Of a stretch of 48,350 nt of DNA, positions 28,153-36,300 are shown piece by piece (the first letter of the stretch is position 1; every line of letters starts with the position of its first letter). A program made the translations under genes and the position numbers. Location of the stretch: positions 1 to 48,350 of the forward strand of contig CANQUD010000013.1 in assembly GCA_947626935.1 (NCBI GenBank), written 5' to 3'. The DNA is from an uncultured Clostridia bacterium (lineage in GTDB: Bacteria; Bacillota; Clostridia; Christensenellales; Borkfalkiaceae). The notes beneath the pieces are model-generated. The model saw only the letters and a list, made by a program, of their open reading frames with translations, made no database searches and had not been told where the DNA came from.

Positions 28153-29176
28153 TCCTTCCGAGGGGAGCGAACGCCTGCTCTTACAGAGGGCGGTGCCCCT
28201 TCTTCTCGCATGGTTCAAGGGTCACAAACGCGACCTTCCGTGGCGGCACGGAAGGACCTTCTACACGACCCTCGTCGCCGAACTCATGCTCCAGCAGACG
28301 CGCGTCGAGGCGGTCAAGGAGAAATACGTCGCCTTTCTGGAGAAATTTCCCACCGAGCGGGAACTTGCGCTCGCGTCCGAGGACGAAGTGCTCAAGGCAT
28401 GGGAAGGTCTCGGATACTACACGAGAGCGAGGAACCTCAAGAGAGCCGCCGAGACCCTCTTTGAGAGGGGGACCCCTCGGACATGGGAGGGGGTAAAAGC
28501 GCTTGCGGGCGTCGGAGATTACACCGCGGGGGCGATCTCTTCCATTGCATTGGGGCTGAAAGAACCCGCCGTGGACGGGAACGTCCTTCGCATTCTGACC
28601 CGCCTCTTCGCCGACGGGAGCGCCGCGGACACCGTCAAGAAGAAATTTTCGGACCTCTTGCGGGAAGTCTATCCCGACGAGACGGCGGACTTCTGCGAGG
28701 GATTGATGGAACTCGGTGCGACGGTCTGCGTCCCGAACGGCGCTCCGCTCTGCGGGGAATGCCCGTGGAATGCGCTGTGCCGCGCTCATGGATCGGGCGA
28801 AGAAGAACGATACCCCGTCCGCGCGGAGAAGCGGGAGAGAAGAGTGGAGCACCTCGACGTGTTCGTCCTCAAAAACGGGGGAGCGTATGCCCTCAAAAAG
28901 CGGGAGAGCGGACTTTTGAAGGGGCTTTGGGAGTTCCCGAACGTTCCTTCCGCTCCGCGGACGGCGGAGTTTTGGGAAGGACACGGACTTTCCCTTCTCG
29001 CACTGAGGACCGCAAAGCACGTCTTTACCCATGTGGAATGGCGCATGACGGGCTACTTTGCCGAAGCGGCGACGCGCGGGGGAGAGTTCCTCTGGACGAC
29101 GGCGGCGGAGATCGAAGAGAAGTACGCCATCCCGTCCGCCTTCAGGGCTTTTTCAGACTGGCTGAAGGGGGATTGA
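28121..29176 (+). CDS. mutY: Adenine DNA glycosylase MutY
   Basis: MutY removes adenine mispaired with 8-oxoguanine. The 351-residue protein has the catalytic Glu54 in [10 protein letters not shown], the helix-hairpin-helix [10 protein letters not shown], Asp152 in VDGNVLR, and Fe-S cysteines 203, 211, 214 and 220 (C-x7-C-x2-C-x5-C). A C-terminal NUDIX-like 8-oxoG reader spans about 235-351. The ATG at 28121 lies 32 bases inside fhs. A GAGGGGAG at 28160-28167 could instead serve a later non-ATG start, so the first 20-25 residues are uncertain. It is the last gene of the operon and has no functional link to purines; co-transcription is inferred. Confidence 0.94.
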   Translation: MKTERSSDSFSPSEGSERLLLQRAVPLLLAWFKGHKRDLPWRHGRTFYTTLVAELMLQQTRVEAVKEKYVAFLEKFPTERELALASEDEVLKAWEGLGYYTRARNLKRAAETLFERGTPRTWEGVKALAGVGDYTAGAISSIALGLKEPAVDGNVLRILTRLFADGSAADTVKKKFSDLLREVYPDETADFCEGLMELGATVCVPNGAPLCGECPWNALCRAHGSGEEERYPVRAEKRERRVEHLDVFVLKNGGAYALKKRESGLLKGLWEFPNVPSAPRTAEFWEGHGLSLLALRTAKHVFTHVEWRMTGYFAEAATRGGEFLWTTAAEIEEKYAIPSAFRAFSDWLKGD

Positions 29177-29196
29177 AAAAAGGCGGAGCAGCGCAA

Positions 29197-29414
29197 ACCC
29201 TCTCCGTGGGAGAGGGATGTCGCATCGCGACAGGGTGTGGGTCACCGCATTCTCTCGTCGCCCCTCTTAGGGGAGATGTCGAGGCGAAGCCGAGACAGAG
29301 GGGTTTAACCCCTTTCCCCTCGCAAGCTCGGGGACTTCCCCTAAAAGGGGCAGCAAGGAATACCCTCTCCGTGGGAGAGGGATGTCGCATCGCGACAGGG
29401 TGTGGGTCACCGCA
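29197..29414. repeat. Composite repeat with an exact 53-bp direct duplication
   Basis: 29197-29249 and 29362-29414 are identical over 53 bases. Each begins with the self-pairing CCCTCTCC/GGGAGAGGG and ends in GTGGGTCACCGCA. The 112 bases between them are a module shared in part with 11754-11872 (GGGGAGATGTCGAGGCG, CCCCTCGCAAGCTCGGGGAC). The arrangement looks like one repeat module inserted into, or duplicated around, another. No gene is present in 29177-29486. Confidence 0.9.
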
Positions 29415-29431
29415 GTTACGTCAACCCATAA

Positions 29432-29460
29432 AAAAATCGCAAGCGGGGCTTGCGATTTTT
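29432..29460. terminator. Bidirectional terminator after the pur-fhs-mutY operon
   Basis: AAAAATCGCAAGC (29432-29444) pairs with GCTTGCGATTTTT (29448-29460) around GGG, with A and T runs on both sides. It closes the purine operon and can also end the minus-strand lipoprotein gene at 29487. Confidence 0.92.
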
Positions 29461-29486
29461 GTCATATTCCGTCAAATTCGGAGAGG

Positions 29487-31676
29487 TCAGTCGGAGACGG
29501 GGGAAAGGGTCGGACTCGGGTCTGACCAATTCGGACCCGAGAGATTGATCGCATCGCCGTTTTCGTTATCATCAAAATAATATGCGATCTCGTAGTTCTT
29601 CCCATTCAGAACGATCTGAATGACGTCGTTCTTTTCGTCATATCCGACATATTCGACCTCAGCCGCAACGCCGTCGATCGTCACGGTAACGCTGTTTTCC
29701 GCGATCGTGACGCGGTAGACGACGTCAAAATACGTCCCCTCGTATGTCCCGTAGAACTTCTCCACGCCCTTTTCTTCGCCGCCCGCGCCGCCTTCCGTCT
29801 TGCACGGCAGGGTGAGGTTGACGGAGAAGTTGTCCGCCATGATGCTGATGGAGAGGACGTTGCCGTCGTTGTCGGTGTCGAGGGAGAGGTAGCATGCGGT
29901 CCCGTCAAAGGTGATCTGCAATTCGTTGTGACGCTTATCGTACCCCGTTACGGTGATCGGAATATCTTCCCCGTCCACGGAAGCCGTGATCGTGTCCTTT
30001 CCGATGACGACAACGTAGTGGTGGGACTTGAATTGGCTGTCCGTATCGTCTCCCTCGTATGTCCCGCAGAAGGTCTCGGGATATTCGACGGCGGGAGTGT
30101 CGGGATCCGCCGTTCCGCCCTCGGCGGTGTCGAGGAGATAGGGGAGTTTCGTCATATCCCAGTCGGAATAGGTCAATTCAAAGACCGTCTTGAAAGACCA
30201 GATCATCGTGCCGATCTCGACCTTCTCGATGACATCGTTTTTGACGGTGATCCGCACGCTGTAGGCGTATGCCATCGTGATGGGGTCGTTAAAGTTCCAA
30301 AGGATCTGTGCGACCTCGCGGACGATGTTCGTCTCCACGGTGCGAAGCTCGAACACGCCGTTTCCCTTCGCCTCGAACAGCTCCGCCGCAAAGGTGAAGT
30401 GGGGCTTGAAACCGTCGAGATCGGTGGCGGGGACAGTCTGCAAATTTTCGTCGACGGTCATTGCGACGTCTCCGATCGTGAGCTTGCCTTCCTCGAGATA
30501 GATCTCATGGAGCTTTCCGTCGCTGTGCAGATAATATCCGAGGTCGTTGCCGTCCCCTTCGTTCTGATAGATCGCATCTTCCGTCACGAAACAGTCGTAT
30601 TCGGCGTCCTCTTTGACGTGATAGGTGTAGCTTTTCGCCCGTTCAGCCGCCTCGAGCGCATTCTTGAGAGAAGCGTGTGCGGCGGACGTCGGATAGGGGG
30701 TGATGCGTTCTCCGAGATCCATCGGTTCGGCGATGTCGAAGGCATAGTGGGACGTATAGGTGTAGTTGAGGGTGAAGCCCTCGCCGCGGGCGTTTACGAC
30801 GCTGTCGATCTGAATGAAGGAGACCTTGCCTTCGTTCTCAAAGACGGTGAAGTTCGCGATATCCTCTTTCGCGCCCGTGAAGGCAAAGGCTGCCGCCTGC
30901 GCCTTTTCGGCGTCCGTCAGGGTGAAGCCGCCGTCCCCCGTGCCGATGAAGTCCTCGGGAGACAATTCTTCAAACGGGTTACTGTATTCCGAGAAATCCG
31001 TCCCCATGTCGCTAATTGTGAAGGTGTTGTCGAGATTGCGGGAGTACGAGACAGCTTTTCCGTTCTCATTTTTGTAGACACGGTTGTGCAGATAGATGTT
31101 ATAGCTCCGCTCGTACTGGGTGTGACGGACGAGATCGCCGTCAAAGGCGACTTCGAAGTCATAAGAGAAGGAAATGGGATAGTTGTCGTTTCCGTCATAC
31201 ACGCGGGAATCCGATCCGTTGCCCGTATAGGCAGTCTGCCCCAAGAGACTCTCATAGACGCTTGCGGGCATGGGGACGGTCACAAAGACCGCCTCGAGCG
31301 TCACATCCTTCTCCACGGTGAAAGTGTATTTCCCGCCGACGGGCGACTTCTCCTCGCCGTCCGCCTTGAAGGAAGAGAGTTTTCTCCCCGGGAGAGGCTC
31401 CACGGTCGCCGTGACGGACGTCCCGACTGCATAGGCGTTGTCCTTCGCCTCGGGGGAGAGGGTCACCGTGCCGATCGTCTCATCAAAGACAAGGGTGACG
31501 GTGAAGGTATCCGACGGAGTCTGGGAAGGGTCGTCCGAAGGGTTCTCGGAAGGCTCCTCGGACCCGTTCGGATCCGTTGTCGATTGGTTGCCCTGCGGAC
31601 CCTCGTTGCAGCCGACCGCCGCGATCGCGAGCAAGATGCATAAAATGCCGCAGAGAATGAATAATTTCTTTTTCAT
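29487..31676 (-). CDS. Lipoprotein with InlB-like repeat and two C-terminal GTYEG modules
   Basis: The 729-residue product starts with a lipoprotein signal ending AAVGC (Cys23), then a Ser/Pro/Asp/Glu linker (about 25-55) typical of surface spacers. Residues about 57-137 look like a divergent InlB B-type repeat (YAVGTSVTATVEPLPGRKL, YTFTVEKDVTLEAVF). The middle (about 140-560) is a beta-rich region I do not recognise. The C-terminus has two similar modules, from about 570 and about 665, each with F-x-GTYEG, a DG turn, GYD and an I-x-G/Y strand. I start at 31676, where a GGAG site and promoter fit. It is probably a surface protein; ligand unknown. Confidence 0.75.
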   Translation of the reverse strand: MKKKLFILCGILCILLAIAAVGCNEGPQGNQSTTDPNGSEEPSENPSDDPSQTPSDTFTVTLVFDETIGTVTLSPEAKDNAYAVGTSVTATVEPLPGRKLSSFKADGEEKSPVGGKYTFTVEKDVTLEAVFVTVPMPASVYESLLGQTAYTGNGSDSRVYDGNDNYPISFSYDFEVAFDGDLVRHTQYERSYNIYLHNRVYKNENGKAVSYSRNLDNTFTISDMGTDFSEYSNPFEELSPEDFIGTGDGGFTLTDAEKAQAAAFAFTGAKEDIANFTVFENEGKVSFIQIDSVVNARGEGFTLNYTYTSHYAFDIAEPMDLGERITPYPTSAAHASLKNALEAAERAKSYTYHVKEDAEYDCFVTEDAIYQNEGDGNDLGYYLHSDGKLHEIYLEEGKLTIGDVAMTVDENLQTVPATDLDGFKPHFTFAAELFEAKGNGVFELRTVETNIVREVAQILWNFNDPITMAYAYSVRITVKNDVIEKVEIGTMIWSFKTVFELTYSDWDMTKLPYLLDTAEGGTADPDTPAVEYPETFCGTYEGDDTDSQFKSHHYVVVIGKDTITASVDGEDIPITVTGYDKRHNELQITFDGTACYLSLDTDNDGNVLSISIMADNFSVNLTLPCKTEGGAGGEEKGVEKFYGTYEGTYFDVVYRVTIAENSVTVTIDGVAAEVEYVGYDEKNDVIQIVLNGKNYEIAYYFDDNENGDAINLSGPNWSDPSPTLSPVSD

Positions 31677-31703
31677 GGCGATACTCCAACAATTTTTATA
31701 CAA

Positions 31704-31732
31704 GTATAACACAATTATGCGCATGATGTCAA
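31704..31732 (-). promoter_or_regulatory. Promoter of the InlB-repeat lipoprotein gene
   Basis: On the minus strand TTGACA (31732-31727), 17 bases, TTATAC (31709-31704), 28 bases before the start codon at 31676. Confidence 0.78.
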
Positions 31733-31769
31733 CAAAAATGCCCCCGTTATGCGTATTTTCATGCAAAAC

Positions 31770-31801
31770 AAAAAATCTCCGCCCGTCGGCGGAGATTTTT
31801 T
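31770..31801 (-). terminator. Terminator of the P-type ATPase gene
   Basis: AAAAAATCTCCGCC pairs perfectly with GGCGGAGATTTTTT (arms 31770-31783 and 31788-31801, loop CGTC). It lies 11 bases beyond the ATPase stop and ahead of the lipoprotein promoter, and is symmetrical enough to act in both directions. Confidence 0.92.
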
Positions 31802-31812
31802 CGGGAAAGGTC

Positions 31813-34449
31813 CTATTCTTCGGTGGAAGGATTCATCATGTCGCATAGCTTGACGAGCGTCCCCGAGACGGGGAATGCGGCGAGGATGATGACGAGCAGG
31901 AAGAGGACTTTCGTTACGTCGAGTTGGACCTGATCCCACGCGTCATAGACGATGTTGCCGAGGGCGGGCACGGCGAGGACGACGATGGTCACGCCGAGGG
32001 AGATCGCATACACGCCGATGCGCAGGAAGTTGAAGGGCTGCAGGATCCTGTACAGAATGACGAGTCCGCCGAAGGTCATCGCGAGCATCATGAGCGGATT
32101 GATGAGGTTCTGCGTCGCGCCGTCGGTCTCGACGGTGAAAGCCACTTCTCCGAAGGATTCGGGGAAGATGCGTAGCCCGCCGTAGACGGCAAGGACGCAC
32201 AAAATGAGGGTGAGCGCACCGGGGACACTTCGCGACATGACGAAGGGAATGAATTTCCCCTTGACCTTTGCCGCGTTCGGCTGGAAGATCGTGACGACCG
32301 TAGAGGGGAAGGCGGCGACGAGTACTTCGAAGAGCAGCATGTTGTTGGTGCGGAAGAAGTAAGGTTCCCCGAGACATGCGCAGAGGAGCGCGAGCGCCGT
32401 GATGAACAGCGTCTTTGTGATGTAGAGGGAAGCGGACGCCTTGATGTTGTTGATGACCCGCCGTCCCTCATAGACGACGGAGGGAAGGGTCAGGAAGTTG
32501 TTGTCCGTGAGGACGATGTGGGAGACGTTTCTCGCCGCTTCGCTGCCCGAGGCGACGGAGATCGCGCAGTCTGCCTCTTTGAGGGCAAGAATGTCGTTGA
32601 CGCCGTCTCCCGTCATCGCGACGGTCGCTCCCTGCTTCTTGAGCGCCTGCACGAGGATTGCCTTCTGCTCGGGGGTCACCCGTCCGAACACGGTGTACTG
32701 CGTCGCGACGTTTGCGACTTCCCCTTCCGTCAGCCCGTCGAGGGAGATGTAACTGCTCGCATTCTTGACGCCCACGCGCCTTGCGACTTCGGAGACCGTC
32801 ACGGGGTTGTCGCCCGAGATGATCTTGATCTCGACTTCATTCTCGCGGAACCACTTGATCGTCTCGACGGCGTCGGGACGGACGTTGTCGGCGAGGGTGA
32901 TGATCGCCATGGGACGGAAGAGAGAGGGGAGCCTGTCGCCCGAGATCTGGCTCGGGGAATAGGCGAGAAGAAGGACGCGCAGCCCCGATTGGGCGTACTG
33001 TTTGACGATCTTTTCGATCTTGGGCGGCATGGGACGGAGCACAAATTCGGGTGCGCCCATGCAGAACGTCCCGATGTCCCCGAAGCTGACCGCGGAGAGC
33101 TTCCGCTTGGAAGAGAAGGGGATCTTCGCCGTCGCATGAAGAGCGGCGGAATGCCCGAACCGCGCCTCGAGCGCAATGGACGTCTGGTTGTTGTCCTCGA
33201 GGGAGAGGAGCATGGACCCCATGATGTCCTCGAGGGAGTAATCGGTGTAATTGTTGAGGATCATGCAGTCGTTGACCGTCATTCTGCCGTCCGTGATCGT
33301 GCCCGTCTTGTCAAGGCAGAGGACGTCGACGCGGGCGAGCATTTCGAGGGAATAGAGGTCCTGCACGAGGGTGTGTTTCTTGGCGAGCCGTCTCACGCCC
33401 GCAGCCATGGCGATGGAAGTGAGGAGCAAAAGCCCCGAGGGGATCATGCCGATGACGACCGCCGCCGTCGCGATGATGACTTGGGAGACGCGCTCGGATG
33501 TCTCGAGATCGGCGAACGCCTTCCAGTTGATAAAGACGGTGATCGCCGAGATGATGACGATGAGCACGGCAATGACGCGGATGAAGAGATGAATGGAATT
33601 CATGATCTCCGACCGCGGTTTTTTATACTTCTTTGCACGGGAAGTGAGGGAATTGAGGTAGGTGCCCCGTCCGACCTTCTCGACGCGCACTTTGCAGGCG
33701 CCGCTCGACACGAAGGAACCCGCATACATCATGTCGCCGAGTTCCTTCTTGACGGGAACGCTCTCGCCCGTGAGGAGAGATTCGTTGCATTCCACAACGC
33801 CCTCGGCGAGCACGCAGTCGGCGGGGATCTGCTGCCCCGCTTCGAGCACGAGCACGTCGTCGACGACGATCTCGCTGACGGGAATCTCCGCCTTTTGCCC
33901 GCCGCGGACGGCTTTCACCGTCGAGGAGACGAGGACGGAGAGCCTGTCGATCTGCTTCTTCGCCAAGATCTCCTGCACGATGCCGATGAGAAGATTGACG
34001 GCAAAGATGCCCGCAAAGAGGAATTGGCTGAGGCTCGCCCCCGCATAGATGAGGGCAACGGCGGCGATGACGCAGAGCAGGTTGAAGAAGGTGAAGATGT
34101 TCCCGACGAGAATGCTCGCGTACGACTTGGAATATTTTTTATTGACGTCGTTGAAGAGGAATTGGTTGAAGCGGAGTTCCACCTGCTCTTGGCTCAACCC
34201 CTCGTCGAGATCGGGGGTGAACCGCTCGGGCGGATCGGTCGGGATCGACTTGGACTTCCTGAATTTTTTCAGGAGCGCCTTGCGTTTTTTCTGCTCTTCC
34301 TCGCTCTGCTGTGCGCCGTGGTCGAGCATGCGCACGGAAAAACTCCGCTGCTCTTCGGACGGTGCCTCGGAGGGAGCGGGAGAGGCGGGGGCGGGGGAGA
34401 CGTCGGGCGTCTCTTCCCGATTTTCCGATTTTTTACGAAACAGCCGCAT
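31813..34449 (-). CDS. Cation-translocating P-type ATPase (CtpE-like)
   Basis: An 878-residue E1-E2 ATPase that pumps cations across the cytoplasmic membrane. After a charged, Ser/Pro-rich N-terminus (1 to about 95) come the first membrane pairs, the actuator loop with LLTGESVPV, the M4 motif GMIPSGLLLLTS, the phosphorylated Asp380 in DKTGTIT, the TGDGVNDILALKEAD hinge, and six more membrane segments to the end. The layout resembles CtpE-type calcium ATPases. The M4 ion-site motif reads PSGL rather than the PEGL of calcium pumps, so the cation is uncertain. A consensus promoter lies at 34484-34512 and a terminator at 31770-31801; it is monocistronic. Confidence 0.9.
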   Translation of the reverse strand: MRLFRKKSENREETPDVSPAPASPAPSEAPSEEQRSFSVRMLDHGAQQSEEEQKKRKALLKKFRKSKSIPTDPPERFTPDLDEGLSQEQVELRFNQFLFNDVNKKYSKSYASILVGNIFTFFNLLCVIAAVALIYAGASLSQFLFAGIFAVNLLIGIVQEILAKKQIDRLSVLVSSTVKAVRGGQKAEIPVSEIVVDDVLVLEAGQQIPADCVLAEGVVECNESLLTGESVPVKKELGDMMYAGSFVSSGACKVRVEKVGRGTYLNSLTSRAKKYKKPRSEIMNSIHLFIRVIAVLIVIISAITVFINWKAFADLETSERVSQVIIATAAVVIGMIPSGLLLLTSIAMAAGVRRLAKKHTLVQDLYSLEMLARVDVLCLDKTGTITDGRMTVNDCMILNNYTDYSLEDIMGSMLLSLEDNNQTSIALEARFGHSAALHATAKIPFSSKRKLSAVSFGDIGTFCMGAPEFVLRPMPPKIEKIVKQYAQSGLRVLLLAYSPSQISGDRLPSLFRPMAIITLADNVRPDAVETIKWFRENEVEIKIISGDNPVTVSEVARRVGVKNASSYISLDGLTEGEVANVATQYTVFGRVTPEQKAILVQALKKQGATVAMTGDGVNDILALKEADCAISVASGSEAARNVSHIVLTDNNFLTLPSVVYEGRRVINNIKASASLYITKTLFITALALLCACLGEPYFFRTNNMLLFEVLVAAFPSTVVTIFQPNAAKVKGKFIPFVMSRSVPGALTLILCVLAVYGGLRIFPESFGEVAFTVETDGATQNLINPLMMLAMTFGGLVILYRILQPFNFLRIGVYAISLGVTIVVLAVPALGNIVYDAWDQVQLDVTKVLFLLVIILAAFPVSGTLVKLCDMMNPSTEE

Positions 34450-34483
34450 AAGTCCCTCTCATCATATTCTCAAAGATATCCCT

Positions 34484-34512
34484 ATTATACGACATCTATC
34501 GCGGAATGTCAA
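34484..34512 (-). promoter_or_regulatory. Consensus promoter of the P-type ATPase gene
   Basis: On the minus strand TTGACA (34512-34507), 17 bases, TATAAT (34489-34484), a full match to the housekeeping consensus, 35 bases before the start codon at 34449 and its GAGAGGGA ribosome site. Confidence 0.92.
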
Positions 34513-34544
34513 ATTAAAATTTTGCTTTCTTCTCGCCTTTGGGG

Positions 34545-34600
34545 GCAGTGGGGGTCACCGCAGTGTTCTTGTCGCCCCGAGGGGCGACAAGGGAACATCT
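34545..34600. repeat. Short member of the modular repeat family
   Basis: CTTGTCGCCC (34568-34577) pairs with GGGCGACAAG (34582-34591) around CGAG, preceded by GTGGGGGTCACCGCAG, a variant of the joint sequence seen at 11.7 and 29.2-29.4 kb. It lies between the ATPase and serS promoters. There is no T-box leader for serS in this gap. Confidence 0.7.
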
Positions 34601-34656
34601 CCGTCTCGGTTGCCGTTCCCTTATGGCATTTTGCTTGCCTTCTGCCTGTAAAATCC

Positions 34657-34685
34657 TTGCAAAGAACGGGGAAATGATGTATAAT
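34657..34685 (+). promoter_or_regulatory. serS promoter
   Basis: TTGCAA (34657-34662), 17 bases, TATAAT (34680-34685). The start at 34717 has an AAGAGG ribosome site at 34704-34709. The leader is only about 25 bases, too short for a T-box. Confidence 0.82.
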
Positions 34686-34716
34686 ATGGGAAAGAAACGA
34701 TCAAGAGGTATGGAAT

Positions 34717-36003
34717 ATGATAGACATTGCCCTTCTGCGCAGCGACCCCGAACTCGTGCGTGAAAATATCAGAAAGAAATTTCAGGACCACAAACTCCCC
34801 CTCGTCGACAAGGCTTTGGAGCTTGACGGAAAGCGCCGCACGCTGCAGACGGAAGGGGATAAGCTCCGCGCCGCACGCAACAGTCTCTCCAAGCAGATCG
34901 GGCTTCTGATGCGCGAGAAAAAGACGGAAGAGGCGGAGAAGGTCAAGGCGGAAGTCAACGCCGACGCCGCGCGGCTCGAGGAGATCGAAAAGGAATCCGA
35001 GGAGATCGCCGAGGAACTGAAGTCCGTCATGATGCGCATTCCCAACATCATCTCGAAGGACACGCCCATCGGGAAGGACGACAGCGAGAACGTCGAGCGC
35101 AAGCGTTTTCTGGAACCCAAGACTCCCGATTTCGAGGTGCCCTATCATCTCGACATCTTGGAGAAGCTCGGCGGCATTGACATCGACAGCGCAAGGCGCA
35201 CGAGCGGGCAGGGCTTCTACTATCTGACGGGAGACATCGCGCGGCTGCATTCCGCCGTCCTGACGTACGCGCGGGACTTCATGATCGACAAGGGCTTCAC
35301 CTACTGCATTCCGCCCTACATGATCCGTTCGTCCGTCGTCTCGGGCGTCATGAGCTTTGAGGAAATGGACGGCATGATGTACAAGATCGAGGGAGAGGAC
35401 CTCTACCTCATCGGCACGAGCGAACACTCCATGATCGGACGGTTCATGGGGCAGACCGTCGACGAAAAACAGCTCCCTCTGACGCTGACGAGCTATTCGC
35501 CCTGCTTCAGAAAGGAGAAGGGCGCACACGGCATCGAGGAAAGGGGGATCTACCGCATCCATCAATTCGAAAAGCAGGAGATGATCGTCATTTGCAAGCC
35601 CGAGGAGAGCGAAGCATGGTACGAAAAACTCTGGCAGTACACGGTGGAACTCTTCGTCTCCATGGAGATCCCCGTCCGTCAGCTCGAATGCTGTTCGGGG
35701 GATCTTGCCGATCTCAAATACCGCAGCTGCGACGTCGAGGCATGGTCTCCCCGCCAGCAGAAATACTTTGAAGTCGGATCCTGTTCCAACCTGACCGACG
35801 CGCAGGCGCGGAGACTCGGGATCCGCTACAAGACGGACAAGGGGACGGCGTATGCGCACACCCTCAACAACACCGTCGTTGCGCCGCCGAGAATGCTCAT
35901 CGCCTTCCTCGAGAATCATCTTTGCGCTGACGGCAGCGTGAACATCCCCGAGGTCCTTCGTCCCTACATGGGCGGAAAGACAAAGATAGAAATTAAGAAT
36001 TGA
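34717..36003 (+). CDS. serS: Seryl-tRNA synthetase
   Basis: Class II synthetase that charges tRNA-Ser (and tRNA-Sec) with serine. The 428-residue protein has the N-terminal helical arm that grips the long variable arm of the tRNA (about 30-105, rich in Lys/Glu) and a catalytic domain from about 125. The motif 2 loop, residues 269-288, reads GAHGIEERGIYRIHQFEKQE, a variant of the more usual AGxxGRDTRGLxRxHQF form. Motif 3 is in the C-terminus (NNTVVAPPRMLIAFLENH). Length is normal, and it has its own promoter with no amino-acid-sensing leader. The next 297 bases are a hairpin-rich repeat. Confidence 0.96.
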   Translation: MIDIALLRSDPELVRENIRKKFQDHKLPLVDKALELDGKRRTLQTEGDKLRAARNSLSKQIGLLMREKKTEEAEKVKAEVNADAARLEEIEKESEEIAEELKSVMMRIPNIISKDTPIGKDDSENVERKRFLEPKTPDFEVPYHLDILEKLGGIDIDSARRTSGQGFYYLTGDIARLHSAVLTYARDFMIDKGFTYCIPPYMIRSSVVSGVMSFEEMDGMMYKIEGEDLYLIGTSEHSMIGRFMGQTVDEKQLPLTLTSYSPCFRKEKGAHGIEERGIYRIHQFEKQEMIVICKPEESEAWYEKLWQYTVELFVSMEIPVRQLECCSGDLADLKYRSCDVEAWSPRQQKYFEVGSCSNLTDAQARRLGIRYKTDKGTAYAHTLNNTVVAPPRMLIAFLENHLCADGSVNIPEVLRPYMGGKTKIEIKN

Positions 36004-36010
36004 TAGAGAC

Positions 36011-36260
36011 GGGACGAAGCAGCCCTTGCCCACCCCTTGAGGGAAGAATTTTGCATTCTGCCAAAGATTGATAATCTTTGGCGCAAAATTCTTATAGCAT
36101 TTGCCCATATGCGTGGGCAAATGCCGACCAAACGCGGGTTTCTACCCGCGTGCGAGGGTGCCCCGCAGGGGCGGAAGGGGTGTCATTCCGAATCGGGACA
36201 CCCCCTCAGCCTCGGCAGCTCCCCCTCAAGGGGGCGCCAAGGGGACGCATCTGCTCCGTA
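36011..36260. repeat. Hairpin array after serS, part of the repeat family
   Basis: Three perfect hairpins follow in tandem. AAGAATTTTGC (36044-36054) pairs with GCAAAATTCTT (36083-36093) and encloses GCCAAAGATT (36060-36069)/AATCTTTGGC (36073-36082). GCATTTGCCCA (36097-36107) pairs with TGGGCAAATGC (36114-36124). ACGCGGGT (36132-36139) pairs with ACCCGCGT (36144-36151), the inverse form of the GCGGGTAGAGACCCGC module at about 4286 and 7414. The rest is low-complexity GC-rich sequence with CCCCCTCAAGGGGG. It may also end serS transcripts. No gene is seen here. Confidence 0.8.
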
Positions 36261-36300
36261 TGTTTCATGCGCCGGCTTCGGTCCCAAACTTTCTTACTCT

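Noticed and set aside
34513-34716. T-box or serine-sensing leader before serS
   Set aside because: The promoter at 34657-34685 leaves a leader of only about 25 bases, and the T-box core is absent from the gap.
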